DNA from: Gillisia marina
Lineage (GTDB): Bacteria > Bacteroidota > Bacteroidia > Flavobacteriales > Flavobacteriaceae
Direction of reading: 5' to 3'
Length of the DNA: 34,422 bases
Assembly: GCF_000258765.1 (NCBI RefSeq)
Contig: NZ_AJLT01000043.1
Coordinates: 1 to 34,422, forward strand
Shown: positions 9,422 to 17,337 of the stretch, one piece after another
Numbering within the stretch: position 1 is the stretch's first letter
How the letters are laid out: each line of letters opens with the position of its first letter
Program-made: the position numbers and the translations under genes
The notes under the pieces: model-generated
What the model was told of the DNA's origin: nothing
The model's database searches: none
The model's input: the letters and a program-made list of their open reading frames with translations, nothing else

Positions 9422-9574
9422 ATGAGTTTAAGCGAAACAGAGTTTGAATATGATCTTTTTAATCACTTAATAAAGACATGTGAAGGTTACAAATCTCTTT
9501 ATCAAAATAAAAATTATTATCTTTTTAAATATAAAATCTTCAGAAAAACCGACTTCAAATTATTGAATTCATAA
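9422..9574 (+). CDS. Possible small protein (50 residues), unknown
   Basis: An ATG-initiated frame of 50 codons within the 480-base gap between susC and serA. The product begins MSLSETEFEYDLFNHLI and is rich in Tyr, Phe and Lys, with one Cys, no signal peptide and no membrane segment. There is no clear ribosome binding site or promoter, and no family is recognised. It may be a real small gene, a gene relic, or chance in AT-rich DNA. The remainder of the gap (9216-9421 and 9575-9695) shows only the susC promoter. Confidence 0.3.
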   Translation: MSLSETEFEYDLFNHLIKTCEGYKSLYQNKNYYLFKYKIFRKTDFKLLNS

Positions 9575-9695
9575 TTATAATTGATGTCAATATTCAATCG
9601 TTAATTTCCACTTAATTATTTGCTGCTAGACCTTTAATTATAATGAAAAATAGTAGTTTTAGGCAGCATATAATAAAAATTAGAATTAGCGATTT

Positions 9696-11588
9696 ATGGA
9701 GACTAAAAGAAATTACGTAATAGATTTTGATAGCACTTTTACTCAGGTAGAAGCTCTAGATATTTTAGGTGAAATCTCCTTAAATGGTGATGCGAATAAA
9801 GATAAGAAGTTAGAGGAGTTAAAATCTCTTACAGATCGTGGAATGGAAGGAGGCTTATCTTTTAGAGAATCGCTTGTTGAACGACTAAAATTATTGAATG
9901 CGAAAAAAGAGCATCTTGCACCACTTGTGGAAACCTTAAAAACTAGAATTTCCACCTCCTTTGTTAGAAATGAAGCTTTTCTTACAGATAATAAAGAAGA
10001 TATCTACATAATTTCTAACGGCTTCAAAGAATTTATAATCCCAATTGTAGAAGAGCTCGGACTAAAGGCGTCAAATGTTTTTGCCAACGATTTTGTGTTT
10101 GATGATGCGGATAATATTATTGGATTCAATAAGGATAATGTGCTGTCTTCTAATAACGGCAAGGTAGAGCAACTAAAATCTATGGATCTACAAGGAGATG
10201 TTTATGTAATTGGTGATGGCTACACAGATTATGAAATTAAGGCTGCCGGTCTGGCCAATAAATTTTATGCTTTTACGGAAAATGTAGAACGGGATAGTGT
10301 ATTGCAAAAAGCCGATCATATAACCCCTAGTCTTGATGAATTTCTTTATGTGCATAAAATGAATAAAGCTATTTCGTATCCTAAAAACAGAATTAAAGTG
10401 ATGCTTTTGGAAAATATCCACCCAGATGCATTAAAAATATTGAAAAACGAAGGCTATAACGTATCTATTTATACCGGGGCGATGGACGAGGAAGAATTAT
10501 CTGAAAGGATAAAGGATGTCTCAGTTCTGGGGATTCGGTCTAAAACTCAGCTTACCAAAAAAGTACTAGATAACGCAAATAGATTGATTGCAGTCGGTGC
10601 CTTTTGTATAGGAACCAATCAAATAGATCTGGAAGAATGTCTTAAAAAAGGAGTGGCTGTTTTTAATGCGCCTTTCAGCAATACAAGGTCTGTAGTAGAA
10701 TTGGCGATAGGGGAGATTATTCTCTTAATGCGTAATCTCCCGGATAAGATCTCTAAAATGCATGACGGGAACTGGGATAAATCTGCCAGTAATAGTTTTG
10801 AAATTCGCGGAAAAAAACTAGGAATCGTTGGTTATGGAAATATTGGTTCTCAACTCTCTATTCTTGCGGAAGCTATTGGTTTCGATGTTTATTACTATGA
10901 CCTTACTGAGAAATTGGCCTTAGGTAATGCCACGAAATGTAGTAGTATGGAAGAATTACTGAAGAAATCTGACATTGTAAGCTTGCATGTGGACGGAAGA
11001 AAAGAGAATAAAAATCTTATTTCTGAAAAACAGTTTCAGCAAATGAAGGATGGTGTGATATTCTTGAATTTAAGCAGAGGACATGTGGTGGAGATTGAAG
11101 CACTTCAACAAAATATAAAATCCGGAAAGGTTAGGGGAGCTGGAGTGGATGTTTTTCCAGAGGAACCTAAAACGAATAACGACACTTTCGAGTCGGCTCT
11201 TAGAAATTTACCAAATGTAATTTTAACTCCGCATATTGGAGGAAGTACAGAAGAAGCACAGGTAAATATCGGGAATTTTGTTCCCGGAAAAATAATAGAT
11301 TATATAAATACAGGTGGAACAACTAATTCGGTGAACTTTCCGAATCTACAACTACCTATTTTAGAGAACGCTCACAGATTGATTCATATTCACTTAAATC
11401 GACCTGGAATCATTGCCAAAATCAATAAAATATTGGCGGCCCACGATATAAATATTGTTGGACAATATCTAAAGACCAACGAGACTATTGGGTATGTAAT
11501 TACTGATATAGATAAGGCGTATGATACAGAGGTTATTAAGGAACTAAAGAAGATAGAGCACACTATTAAGTTTAGAGTGCTTTATTAA
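9696..11588 (+). CDS. serA: Fused phosphoserine phosphatase / D-3-phosphoglycerate dehydrogenase
   Basis: A 630-residue protein joining the first and last enzymes of serine synthesis. The N-terminal HAD domain (about 1-215) has DFDST with Asp10 and Asp12, SNGF (107-110), Lys156 and GDGYTDYE with Asp174 and Asp178, a full phosphatase set. The rest is an NAD-dependent 2-hydroxyacid dehydrogenase: VGYGNIGSQ nucleotide-binding loop (378-386), Arg461 in NLSRGHVVE, Glu490 in DVFPEEP and His513 in TPHIGGSTEEAQ, followed by an ACT domain (about 555-630) that usually senses L-serine. ATG 9696 is the start because the phosphatase motif begins at residue 8. SerC is not nearby. The fusion needs the transaminase between its two steps, so it does not channel directly. 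Catalytic residues are visible in both halves, but activity of both is inferred. Confidence 0.95.
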   Translation: METKRNYVIDFDSTFTQVEALDILGEISLNGDANKDKKLEELKSLTDRGMEGGLSFRESLVERLKLLNAKKEHLAPLVETLKTRISTSFVRNEAFLTDNKEDIYIISNGFKEFIIPIVEELGLKASNVFANDFVFDDADNIIGFNKDNVLSSNNGKVEQLKSMDLQGDVYVIGDGYTDYEIKAAGLANKFYAFTENVERDSVLQKADHITPSLDEFLYVHKMNKAISYPKNRIKVMLLENIHPDALKILKNEGYNVSIYTGAMDEEELSERIKDVSVLGIRSKTQLTKKVLDNANRLIAVGAFCIGTNQIDLEECLKKGVAVFNAPFSNTRSVVELAIGEIILLMRNLPDKISKMHDGNWDKSASNSFEIRGKKLGIVGYGNIGSQLSILAEAIGFDVYYYDLTEKLALGNATKCSSMEELLKKSDIVSLHVDGRKENKNLISEKQFQQMKDGVIFLNLSRGHVVEIEALQQNIKSGKVRGAGVDVFPEEPKTNNDTFESALRNLPNVILTPHIGGSTEEAQVNIGNFVPGKIIDYINTGGTTNSVNFPNLQLPILENAHRLIHIHLNRPGIIAKINKILAAHDINIVGQYLKTNETIGYVITDIDKAYDTEVIKELKKIEHTIKFRVLY

Positions 11589-11641
11589 TAGTAATAAAAA
11601 TATTTTTTTTGTTTGTAAAGTATCCTAAATTGAAAAAGGAC

Positions 11642-11722
11642 GTCATTCTGAACTTGTTTCAGAATCTCATTACAATGTAAATCAATACAATATTAAGACC
11701 CTGAAATAAATTCAGGGTGACG
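11642..11722. repeat. Bipartite mirrored hairpin repeat (REP/BIME-like), copy 1
   Basis: Left unit 11642-11668 begins GTCATTCTGAACTTG and ends TTTCAGAATCTC; it folds on itself (ATTCTGAA with TTTCAGAAT). Right unit 11695-11722 is the same motif inverted, with stem CCCTGAA/TTCAGGG. The spacer is 26 bases. The outer ends are CGTCA and TGACG. It sits between serA and the hydrolase gene and may also act as a terminator. Confidence 0.8.
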
Positions 11723-11775
11723 AGAGAACTATTAGTATAAAAAACGGATATACATATATAAATTATCTATTCTGA

Positions 11776-12360
11776 ATGACTGATGATAACGCCTTAAGAA
11801 AATATTCTGAAAAATACCAATTCCTACATGTTCCGGGGATTGGAGATTCTGGGGAAACTCATTGGCATACTAACTGGGAAAATTCTTTTCCGGATATCAT
11901 AAGAGTAATTCAGCAAGATTGGGAATGTCCAGATAAGAATTCATGGGTGGAAAATTTATACTCATACATTCAAAAATATGCCGAGAAACCTATTATTTTG
12001 ATTTCTCATAGCCTTGGTGGGGGTGCTATAATCCATGCCGATCATTTAAATAAACTAAATGGTGTAAAAGGTGTTTTTATGGTTGCATTACCAGATATAG
12101 AACGTGATGATTTTCCAAAAGATTGCTCTGGATTTATACCTATGCCGAAAACTAAGTTATCTGTTCCGGGATTGATGGTATCGAGCCAAAATGATGAATG
12201 GTGTGATATAGAAGTTGCTGAAGAATGGTCTGGAAGGTTACAGATTCCTTTGATAAACATTGGAGATAAACAGCATATCTGCCAAGCCGAAGAATTTAAA
12301 ACCTGGGAAGCCGGTAAGAAATTACTAGTACAGTTTCTAGATTCTATAGAAAGTTGTTAG
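11776..12360 (+). CDS. RBBP9/YdeN-type serine hydrolase (alpha/beta fold)
   Basis: A 194-residue cytoplasmic protein with the short alpha/beta hydrolase fold of the Ser_hydrolase (PF06821) family. It has the front motif FLHVPGIGDSGETHW, the nucleophile elbow ISHSLGGG with Ser79, an acid Asp140 in SSQNDEWCD, and a probable catalytic His167 in GDKQHICQ. The length matches the family (about 180-200). No signal peptide. It is preceded by an intergenic hairpin repeat and followed by its own gap before der, so it is probably transcribed alone. Natural substrate is unknown for most of the family; small esters are typical in vitro. Function beyond hydrolase is not inferable. Confidence 0.88.
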   Translation: MTDDNALRKYSEKYQFLHVPGIGDSGETHWHTNWENSFPDIIRVIQQDWECPDKNSWVENLYSYIQKYAEKPIILISHSLGGGAIIHADHLNKLNGVKGVFMVALPDIERDDFPKDCSGFIPMPKTKLSVPGLMVSSQNDEWCDIEVAEEWSGRLQIPLINIGDKQHICQAEEFKTWEAGKKLLVQFLDSIESC

Positions 12361-12472
12361 AAAAGAAATCCGAAATCAAATTTATTGTTTCGAAAAAAAA
12401 GTCATTTTAAAATGCTTTTTAGGTTCTAAATCACAAGCTGTTTTTCTATCTTATAAATCCATTAAAAAGCCC

Positions 12473-12480
12473 TAATTTTG
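12473..12480 (+). promoter_or_regulatory. -7 element of the der promoter
   Basis: TAATTTTG, followed by C, matches TAnnTTTG and lies 25 bases before the der start codon. A TTG at the -33 position is not evident. Confidence 0.45.
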
Positions 12481-12505
12481 CAGCCTAATAAAAGTTAAAG
12501 TCGAT

Positions 12506-13813
12506 ATGGGCAATATAGTAGCCATTGTGGGAAGACCAAACGTAGGTAAATCCACTTTTTTTAACCGATTAATCCAACGCCGCGAGGCGATTGTAGACTC
12601 GGTAAGTGGGGTAACCCGAGACCGTCATTATGGTAAATCCGACTGGAATGGTCAAGTATTCTCCCTTATTGATACCGGTGGATATGTAAAGGGTAGTGAT
12701 GATGTTTTTGAATCGGAAATCGATAAACAAGTAATCCTTGCTATTGAAGAGGCAGATGCCATTATCTTCATGGTAGACGTAGAGTCTGGAATTACCGGAA
12801 TGGATGAGGATGTGGCTAATTTGCTTAGAAAACAAGATAAGCCGGTATTGTTAGCGGTTAATAAAGTAGATAATTCCAAACGACTGGAAAATGCAGTCGA
12901 ATTCTATAATTTAGGTTTAGGTGAATTTTATCCAATTGCTAGTACTAGTGGAAGTGGAACAGGAGAGTTATTGGATGCTCTTGTGGAAGTATTGCCGGAA
13001 GTTGAAGATGAAGAAGAATCTGAATTGCCACGTTTTGCAGTAGTTGGAAGACCAAATGCAGGGAAATCTTCATTTATAAACGCACTTATTGGAGAAGAAA
13101 GATACATTGTAACCGATGTTGCTGGAACTACAAGAGATTCAATAGATACAAAATATAATAGATACGGATTTGAATTTAATCTGGTTGATACTGCCGGAAT
13201 TAGAAGAAAATCGAAGGTAAAGGAAGATCTGGAATTTTATTCGGTAATGAGATCTGTTCGTGCTATTGAAAATTGTGATGTGTGTCTAATTGTTTTAGAT
13301 GCAACCAGAGGTTTTGATGGTCAAGTACAAAATATTTTCTGGCTTGCACAACGAAACAGAAAAGGGATCGTGATCTTGGTTAATAAATGGGATTTGGTTG
13401 AAGACAAGGAAACCAATACCATGAAAGAATACGAACGCAGAATAAGAAAGGAAATAGAACCTTTTACAGATGTGCCAATTATATTTATTTCTGTATTAAC
13501 TAAGCAAAGAATTTTCAAGGCGATAGAAACAGCTGTTGAAGTATTTAAAAACAGAAGCAAGAAAATTAAAACAAGCGAGCTAAATGAGCGCATGTTGCCA
13601 ATTATAGAAAGTTATTCTCCACCGGCATGGAAAGGAAAGTATGTAAAGATTAAGTTCTGTATGCAGTTACCAACTCCGCAGCCTCAATTTGCATTTTTCT
13701 GTAACCTGCCTCAATATGTAAGAGATCCCTACAAGCGTTATTTAGAAAATAAACTAAGAGAAGAGTATGATTTTAAAGGAGTGCCGGTATCGGTTTACTT
13801 CAGAAAGAAATAA
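12506..13813 (+). CDS. der: Ribosome assembly GTPase Der (EngA)
   Basis: A 435-residue essential GTPase that helps mature the 50S subunit. Two tandem GTPase domains are visible: G1 GRPNVGKST (9-17) with DTGG and NKVD in the first, and GRPNAGKSS (181-189) with DTAGI and NKWD in the second. A C-terminal KH-like domain (about 350-435) ends with [13 protein letters not shown], as is usual. Length is normal. A good -7 element lies 25 bases upstream and an intrinsic terminator follows 28 bases after the stop, so it is a single-gene transcript. No anomalies. Confidence 0.98.
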   Translation: MGNIVAIVGRPNVGKSTFFNRLIQRREAIVDSVSGVTRDRHYGKSDWNGQVFSLIDTGGYVKGSDDVFESEIDKQVILAIEEADAIIFMVDVESGITGMDEDVANLLRKQDKPVLLAVNKVDNSKRLENAVEFYNLGLGEFYPIASTSGSGTGELLDALVEVLPEVEDEEESELPRFAVVGRPNAGKSSFINALIGEERYIVTDVAGTTRDSIDTKYNRYGFEFNLVDTAGIRRKSKVKEDLEFYSVMRSVRAIENCDVCLIVLDATRGFDGQVQNIFWLAQRNRKGIVILVNKWDLVEDKETNTMKEYERRIRKEIEPFTDVPIIFISVLTKQRIFKAIETAVEVFKNRSKKIKTSELNERMLPIIESYSPPAWKGKYVKIKFCMQLPTPQPQFAFFCNLPQYVRDPYKRYLENKLREEYDFKGVPVSVYFRKK

Positions 13814-13840
13814 TTCCCTCGTCGAGGGTTTAAACATAAA

Positions 13841-13876
13841 AAATCCCAGGAGAATTCATTCTCTTGGGATTTTTTT
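13841..13876 (+). terminator. Intrinsic terminator of der
   Basis: AAATCCCAGGAGAAT pairs with ATTCTCTTGGGATTT (one wobble) and is followed by a T7 run ending at 13876. Confidence 0.88.
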
Positions 13877-13883
13877 ATTTCTG

Positions 13884-13910
13884 GTCACCCTGAACTTGTT
13901 TCAGGGTCTT
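13884..13910. repeat. Solo hairpin repeat unit, same family as 11642-11722
   Basis: A single unit beginning GTCACCCTGAACTTG and ending TTTCAGGGTCTT; CACCCTGAA pairs with TTTCAGGGT. It differs from the 11642 unit only by paired changes (CC/GG in place of TT/AA) that keep the stem. It lies between the convergent der and TPM operon ends. Confidence 0.8.
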
Positions 13911-13960
13911 ATTTAATTAACGTAAAAATTAAACTACAACAGTAGATTTTTTAATTTCAC

Positions 13961-14042
13961 TCACTACTCACTACTCACTACTCACTACTCACTACTCACT
14001 ACTCACTACTCACTACTCACTACTCACTACTCACTACTCACT
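13961..14042. repeat. 7-bp minisatellite, about 11.7 copies
   Basis: The unit TCACTAC is repeated without interruption for 82 bases, ending 6 bases before the stop codon of the Gly-rich TPM protein. Every frame of the minus-strand repeat soon meets TGA or TAG, so it is non-coding. Confidence 0.92.
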
Positions 14043-14048
14043 GTAACA

Positions 14049-14849
14049 TTACCAGCTTCCACCGGCACCACCACCACCAAAGCCTCCGCCGCCGAAGCCA
14101 CCACCAAAGCCGCCTCCGCCGCCAAAACTTCCTCCTCCGGAACCACCACCAAAGCCACCTCTTCCAAGGCTGCTTAAAATGATAGCATCTAATAAAGTGC
14201 TTCCCATTCCGCCTCTGCTGCCAGGTCCGCCTTTATTGTTTCGATTCTTTTTGGCCAATGAAATAAGGAAAATCACAAAGAAGATTCCCATTATTATTAG
14301 ATTCATGGGAATGCCAGTAGATTTATTTTCTCGTACAGGAGAACCTTGAAAAGTACCGTTTAATACTTCAAAAATTGCTGTAGTTCCTTGATCTAAACCT
14401 CCATAAAAGTTTCCATTTTTAAAATCCGGCAGAATAATATTTTCAATAATATCTTTTGTTGTGAAATCGGTTAAATATTCTTCTAAGCCATAACCGGTTG
14501 TAATCCATATTTTTCGATCTGCTTTGGAAAGCAGAATCAACAATCCATTATCTTCTTTTGCTTGCCCAATTCCCCATTCCTGAGCCCATTTTGGAGCATA
14601 TAACCCAATATATTCCCCGTTTAAGGATTCTATAGTTGCAATTACAATTTGAGTGGAAGTAGTGTCTGCGTAATTAATTAGTTTCTGTTCTAATAGTTGC
14701 TCTTCAGAAGGAGTTAACATATCAGCAGAATCATAAACACTGGTTTCCTTTTTGGGTTTAGGCGGAACATCCAATTGTGCGACAGCATCAATTGAAAATG
14801 ACAGTAATAATAAAAGAGTTATTAGAAACGAAAATTTAGAATTCAGCAT
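14049..14849 (-). CDS. TPM-domain membrane protein with Gly-rich tail (YgcG-like)
   Basis: 266 residues. It has a signal peptide (about 1-24, ending SIDAVAQ), a TPM domain (about 35-165; YDSADMLTPSEEQLLE, TQIVIATIESLNG, DNGLLILLSKADRKIWITTGYGLE), one membrane segment (about 185-203), and a C-terminal tail of GGFGGG repeats. The TPM domain is therefore outside the inner membrane and the Gly-rich tail cytoplasmic. It is the last gene of the M23-MerR-LemA-TPM-TPM operon, directly adjoining the previous gene. LemA and TPM genes are commonly paired, and a membrane or envelope maintenance role is usually proposed; the molecular activity is not established. The Gly repeats are G-rich and prone to length variation. 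Confidence 0.9.
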   Translation of the reverse strand: MLNSKFSFLITLLLLLSFSIDAVAQLDVPPKPKKETSVYDSADMLTPSEEQLLEQKLINYADTTSTQIVIATIESLNGEYIGLYAPKWAQEWGIGQAKEDNGLLILLSKADRKIWITTGYGLEEYLTDFTTKDIIENIILPDFKNGNFYGGLDQGTTAIFEVLNGTFQGSPVRENKSTGIPMNLIIMGIFFVIFLISLAKKNRNNKGGPGSRGGMGSTLLDAIILSSLGRGGFGGGSGGGSFGGGGGFGGGFGGGGFGGGGAGGSW

Positions 14850-15290
14850 TTATCCTTTAGATATTGTATTGGAAAGTTCATTAGTATCATCTTCGTTCCA
14901 AGGAAAATGTTTTTGTAATTCTTTTCCGGCTTTTAAGATACCATCTATCAAACCTTGTTTAAAATTACCTGCCTTAAATTGAGCTACAATAGCATCTTTC
15001 GTGGTCTCCCAAAAATCTGTTGGAACTACATTGTTAATTCCGCTATCGCCATAGATCACAAAATCGCGATCTTCAACAGCCACATAAATAAGGACTCCAT
15101 TCTCTTCTTTAGTGTTATCCATCTTTAGCAGATGAAAAACTTCCATGGAGCGCTCAAAAATATCTGTAGCTCCATGGGTTTTTTCTATATGTACTCTTAT
15201 TTCGCCTGAAGTAGCTTTTTCTGCCAGACGTATCGCTTCAACAATTTCCTCTTCTTCTTGTTTGGTCAAAAAATCTTCTACTTTACTCAT
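14850..15290 (-). CDS. TPM-domain protein without signal peptide
   Basis: 146 residues, essentially one TPM domain (EEEIVEAIRLAEKATSGEIRVHIEK, then NGVLIYVAVEDRDFVIYGDSGIN). There is no signal peptide or membrane segment, so it is predicted to be cytoplasmic, unlike its exported paralogue encoded directly downstream with no gap. It lies 8 bases after lemA. TPM domains in some plant and bacterial proteins have been reported to have phosphatase-like activity, but the activity here is unproven. The arrangement lemA, cytoplasmic TPM, exported TPM suggests a two-sided membrane complex; that is inference. Confidence 0.88.
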   Translation of the reverse strand: MSKVEDFLTKQEEEEIVEAIRLAEKATSGEIRVHIEKTHGATDIFERSMEVFHLLKMDNTKEENGVLIYVAVEDRDFVIYGDSGINNVVPTDFWETTKDAIVAQFKAGNFKQGLIDGILKAGKELQKHFPWNEDDTNELSNTISKG

Positions 15291-15298
15291 TTTAAGAT

Positions 15299-15898
15299 CT
15301 ATTTAAAATCGAAATCTACATCTGGAGCATCCTCAGAACCTGCGTCTGCTTCATACCTCACCATTTGGTCAAATCCAAACCAACCTGCAAAAATAGAATT
15401 CGGGAATTGTCTTATGTATTTATTAAATTCAGTAACAGCTGCATTATAGCGATCTCTGGCAACATTAATTCTATTCTCTGTTCCTTCTAATTGGGATTGT
15501 AATTGAAAGAAATTTTGATTCGCTTTTAAGTCAGGATAACGTTCAACGGTTACTAAAAGCCTTGATAATGCTGAAGATACTCCACTTTGTGCCTGTTGGA
15601 ACTGAGCCATTTGCTCTGGAGTAATGTTGGTTGGATCTACAGTAACTTGAGTCGCTTTAGATCTTGCTTCTATAACATCTGTAAGAGTTCCTCTTTCGAA
15701 ATCTGCTGCTCCTTGTACTGTTTTTACCAAGTTTCCAATAAGATCGTTTCTTCGTTGGTAAGAACTTTCTACATTAGACCAAGTTTCTCTAGCATCTTCC
15801 TGCTTTACAATTGCTGTGTTGTTAAATCCTACAGTGGTACTGTAAATAATAATACCTAAGACAATAATTGCAATTGTCGGGATAAGCCATTTTTTCAT
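15299..15898 (-). CDS. lemA: LemA family membrane protein
   Basis: 199 residues. A single N-terminal hydrophobic segment (about 4-24) anchors a long helical domain that matches the LemA family: VKQEDARETWSNVESSYQRR, NDLIGNLVKTVQG, then ENRINVARDRYNAAVTEFNKYIRQFPNSI. The acidic C-terminus ends DVDFDFK. Length is typical. It lies one base after the MerR-like gene and 8 bases before the first TPM gene, inside one operon. LemA proteins are widespread and linked by gene neighbourhood to TPM and M48 proteins; their biochemical role is unknown. Confidence 0.94.
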   Translation of the reverse strand: MKKWLIPTIAIIVLGIIIYSTTVGFNNTAIVKQEDARETWSNVESSYQRRNDLIGNLVKTVQGAADFERGTLTDVIEARSKATQVTVDPTNITPEQMAQFQQAQSGVSSALSRLLVTVERYPDLKANQNFFQLQSQLEGTENRINVARDRYNAAVTEFNKYIRQFPNSIFAGWFGFDQMVRYEADAGSEDAPDVDFDFK

Positions 15899-15899
15899 G

Positions 15900-16229
15900 T
15901 TATAGTTGGTTTTTGATTTTTGTTAGTTCAGACTTGATAGTCTGTAGTTTTCTTATAATTTCAAAGTTACTAAGAGTTTTCTTCTTTTCTTCCTTTAAAT
16001 GAATTTTTGCGCCTTCTAAGGTAAAACCACGCTCCTTTACCAGGTGGTAAATAAGTTCAAGATTTTTAATATCCTGTGGAGTGAATAATCGATTGCCCTT
16101 TGCATTTTTCTTTGGTTTCAGCGCATCGAACTCCTTTTCCCAGAATCTTATAAGTGAAGTGTTCACTCCAAAAGCTTCAGCAACTTCGCCAATAGCATAA
16201 TATCTTTTTTCCGGTAAGTCTATATGCAT
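15900..16229 (-). CDS. MerR-family transcriptional regulator (short)
   Basis: 109 residues. The N-terminal half is a MerR winged helix-turn-helix: YYAIGEVAEAFGVNTSLIRF, then a WEKEF turn and a wing around NAKGNRLFTPQDI. The C-terminal half is a Lys/Glu-rich helix for dimerisation, without an effector domain or metal-binding Cys. Start and stop overlap the upstream M23 gene as TAATG, indicating translational coupling. This small MerR protein next to an M23 peptidase and LemA is a familiar arrangement in Flavobacteriia. It probably controls its own operon or envelope genes; the signal is unknown. Confidence 0.9.
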   Translation of the reverse strand: MHIDLPEKRYYAIGEVAEAFGVNTSLIRFWEKEFDALKPKKNAKGNRLFTPQDIKNLELIYHLVKERGFTLEGAKIHLKEEKKKTLSNFEIIRKLQTIKSELTKIKNQL

Positions 16230-17206
16230 TAATCCAGAGATTGGTTTTCTTGTTGCGCTTTAATAAGTACTTGGTCAAATTCTTCAGGAGAAAGGTTTCC
16301 ATAGTAAAAGTTAATTGGGTTTATACGATCTTCATTCATAAAGATCTCGTAGTGTAAATGCGGTGCTTCAGACCTACCTGTACTGCCTACAAACCCAATA
16401 ACATCTCCACGCTTTACCCTTTGCCCTTTTCGAACATTATATTTATAAAGATGAGCATATAAGCTAGTATACCCATATCCATGATCTATTCTTATATGAT
16501 TTCCATATCCTGTAGATCTATTGTCTGCACGTTCTACACGACCATCTCCGGTAGCATAAACCGGTGTGCCCCTAGGCGAGGTGAAGTCCATTCCATAGTG
16601 GAATTTTTTCACTTTTGTAAAAGGGTCATTTCTCCACCCGTACCCAGAAGCAATACGCTTTAAATTTTCATTTTTCACCGGTTGGATTGCAGGAATGGCA
16701 GCTAATAATTGTTCTTTTTCTTCAGCAAGCTCGGCAATTTCATCTAAGGATTTAGATTGTACCACAATTTGCTTGGAAAGAATGTCCATTCTACGGTTAG
16801 TTTCTGTAATTAATTTAGAGTTATCGTATCCCTCTAAATTTTTATAACGGTTAATCCCTCCAAAGCCTGCTTTGCGTTGTTCTTCTGGAATTGGATTTGC
16901 TTCAAAATACAATCTATAGATGTTATTATCTCTATCCTCTACATTGGCCAGAACATTCTCAATCTGATCCATTTTTTTGTTGACAATATTGTACTGCAAT
17001 TGCATATTCTGCAATTCTCTTTTAAGAGCCATTTCTTTGGGAGTCTCAATTTGTGGAATATTAAGGTAGATCACCAATAAAATAAAACCAGCGAGAAAGG
17101 CTCCGGCAATCCCAATAAGGGCAAAACCAAATTTTCTTCCACTTTTATGTTCTATTTTTTTATATGAAAGTGTGTCACTATCGTAATAATATTTAACCTT
17201 CGACAT
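16229..17206 (-). CDS. Membrane-anchored M23 (LytM) peptidoglycan endopeptidase
   Basis: 325 residues, type II membrane protein. It has a short basic cytoplasmic part, one transmembrane helix (about 26-48), a coiled-coil periplasmic stalk (about 55-170), then an M23 domain (about 185-300). The Zn site is complete: His203 and Asp207 in HYGMD, and His283 and His285 in APHLHYE, with VGSTGRS before it. This suggests an active endopeptidase rather than an EnvC-like degenerate factor. It is first in the operon with the MerR-like, lemA and TPM genes and is divergent from alaS. Likely role: cleaving peptide cross-links during cell-wall growth or division. Confidence 0.94.
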   Translation of the reverse strand: MSKVKYYYDSDTLSYKKIEHKSGRKFGFALIGIAGAFLAGFILLVIYLNIPQIETPKEMALKRELQNMQLQYNIVNKKMDQIENVLANVEDRDNNIYRLYFEANPIPEEQRKAGFGGINRYKNLEGYDNSKLITETNRRMDILSKQIVVQSKSLDEIAELAEEKEQLLAAIPAIQPVKNENLKRIASGYGWRNDPFTKVKKFHYGMDFTSPRGTPVYATGDGRVERADNRSTGYGNHIRIDHGYGYTSLYAHLYKYNVRKGQRVKRGDVIGFVGSTGRSEAPHLHYEIFMNEDRINPINFYYGNLSPEEFDQVLIKAQQENQSLD

Positions 17207-17221
17207 ATATTAAAATTATGC

Positions 17222-17229
17222 TATTTTTG
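17222..17229 (+). promoter_or_regulatory. Candidate -7 element for alaS
   Basis: TATTTTTG followed by C fits TAnnTTTG on the plus strand in the divergent M23/alaS gap and would give a leader of about 100 bases. No convincing -33 TTG was placed. Confidence 0.35.
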
Positions 17230-17337
17230 CGGGTATATAATCATGCAAAAACTATGCAATGGGTAATGAGTAACGAACAAATATAAAAATTGTTTTCTCA
17301 CCTTCCAATTAATTAATTATTTGACTTTTTTCAGCAT

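Noticed and set aside
13961..14042. CRISPR-like array
   Set aside because: The unit is 7 bases in direct tandem with no spacers, so it is a minisatellite.
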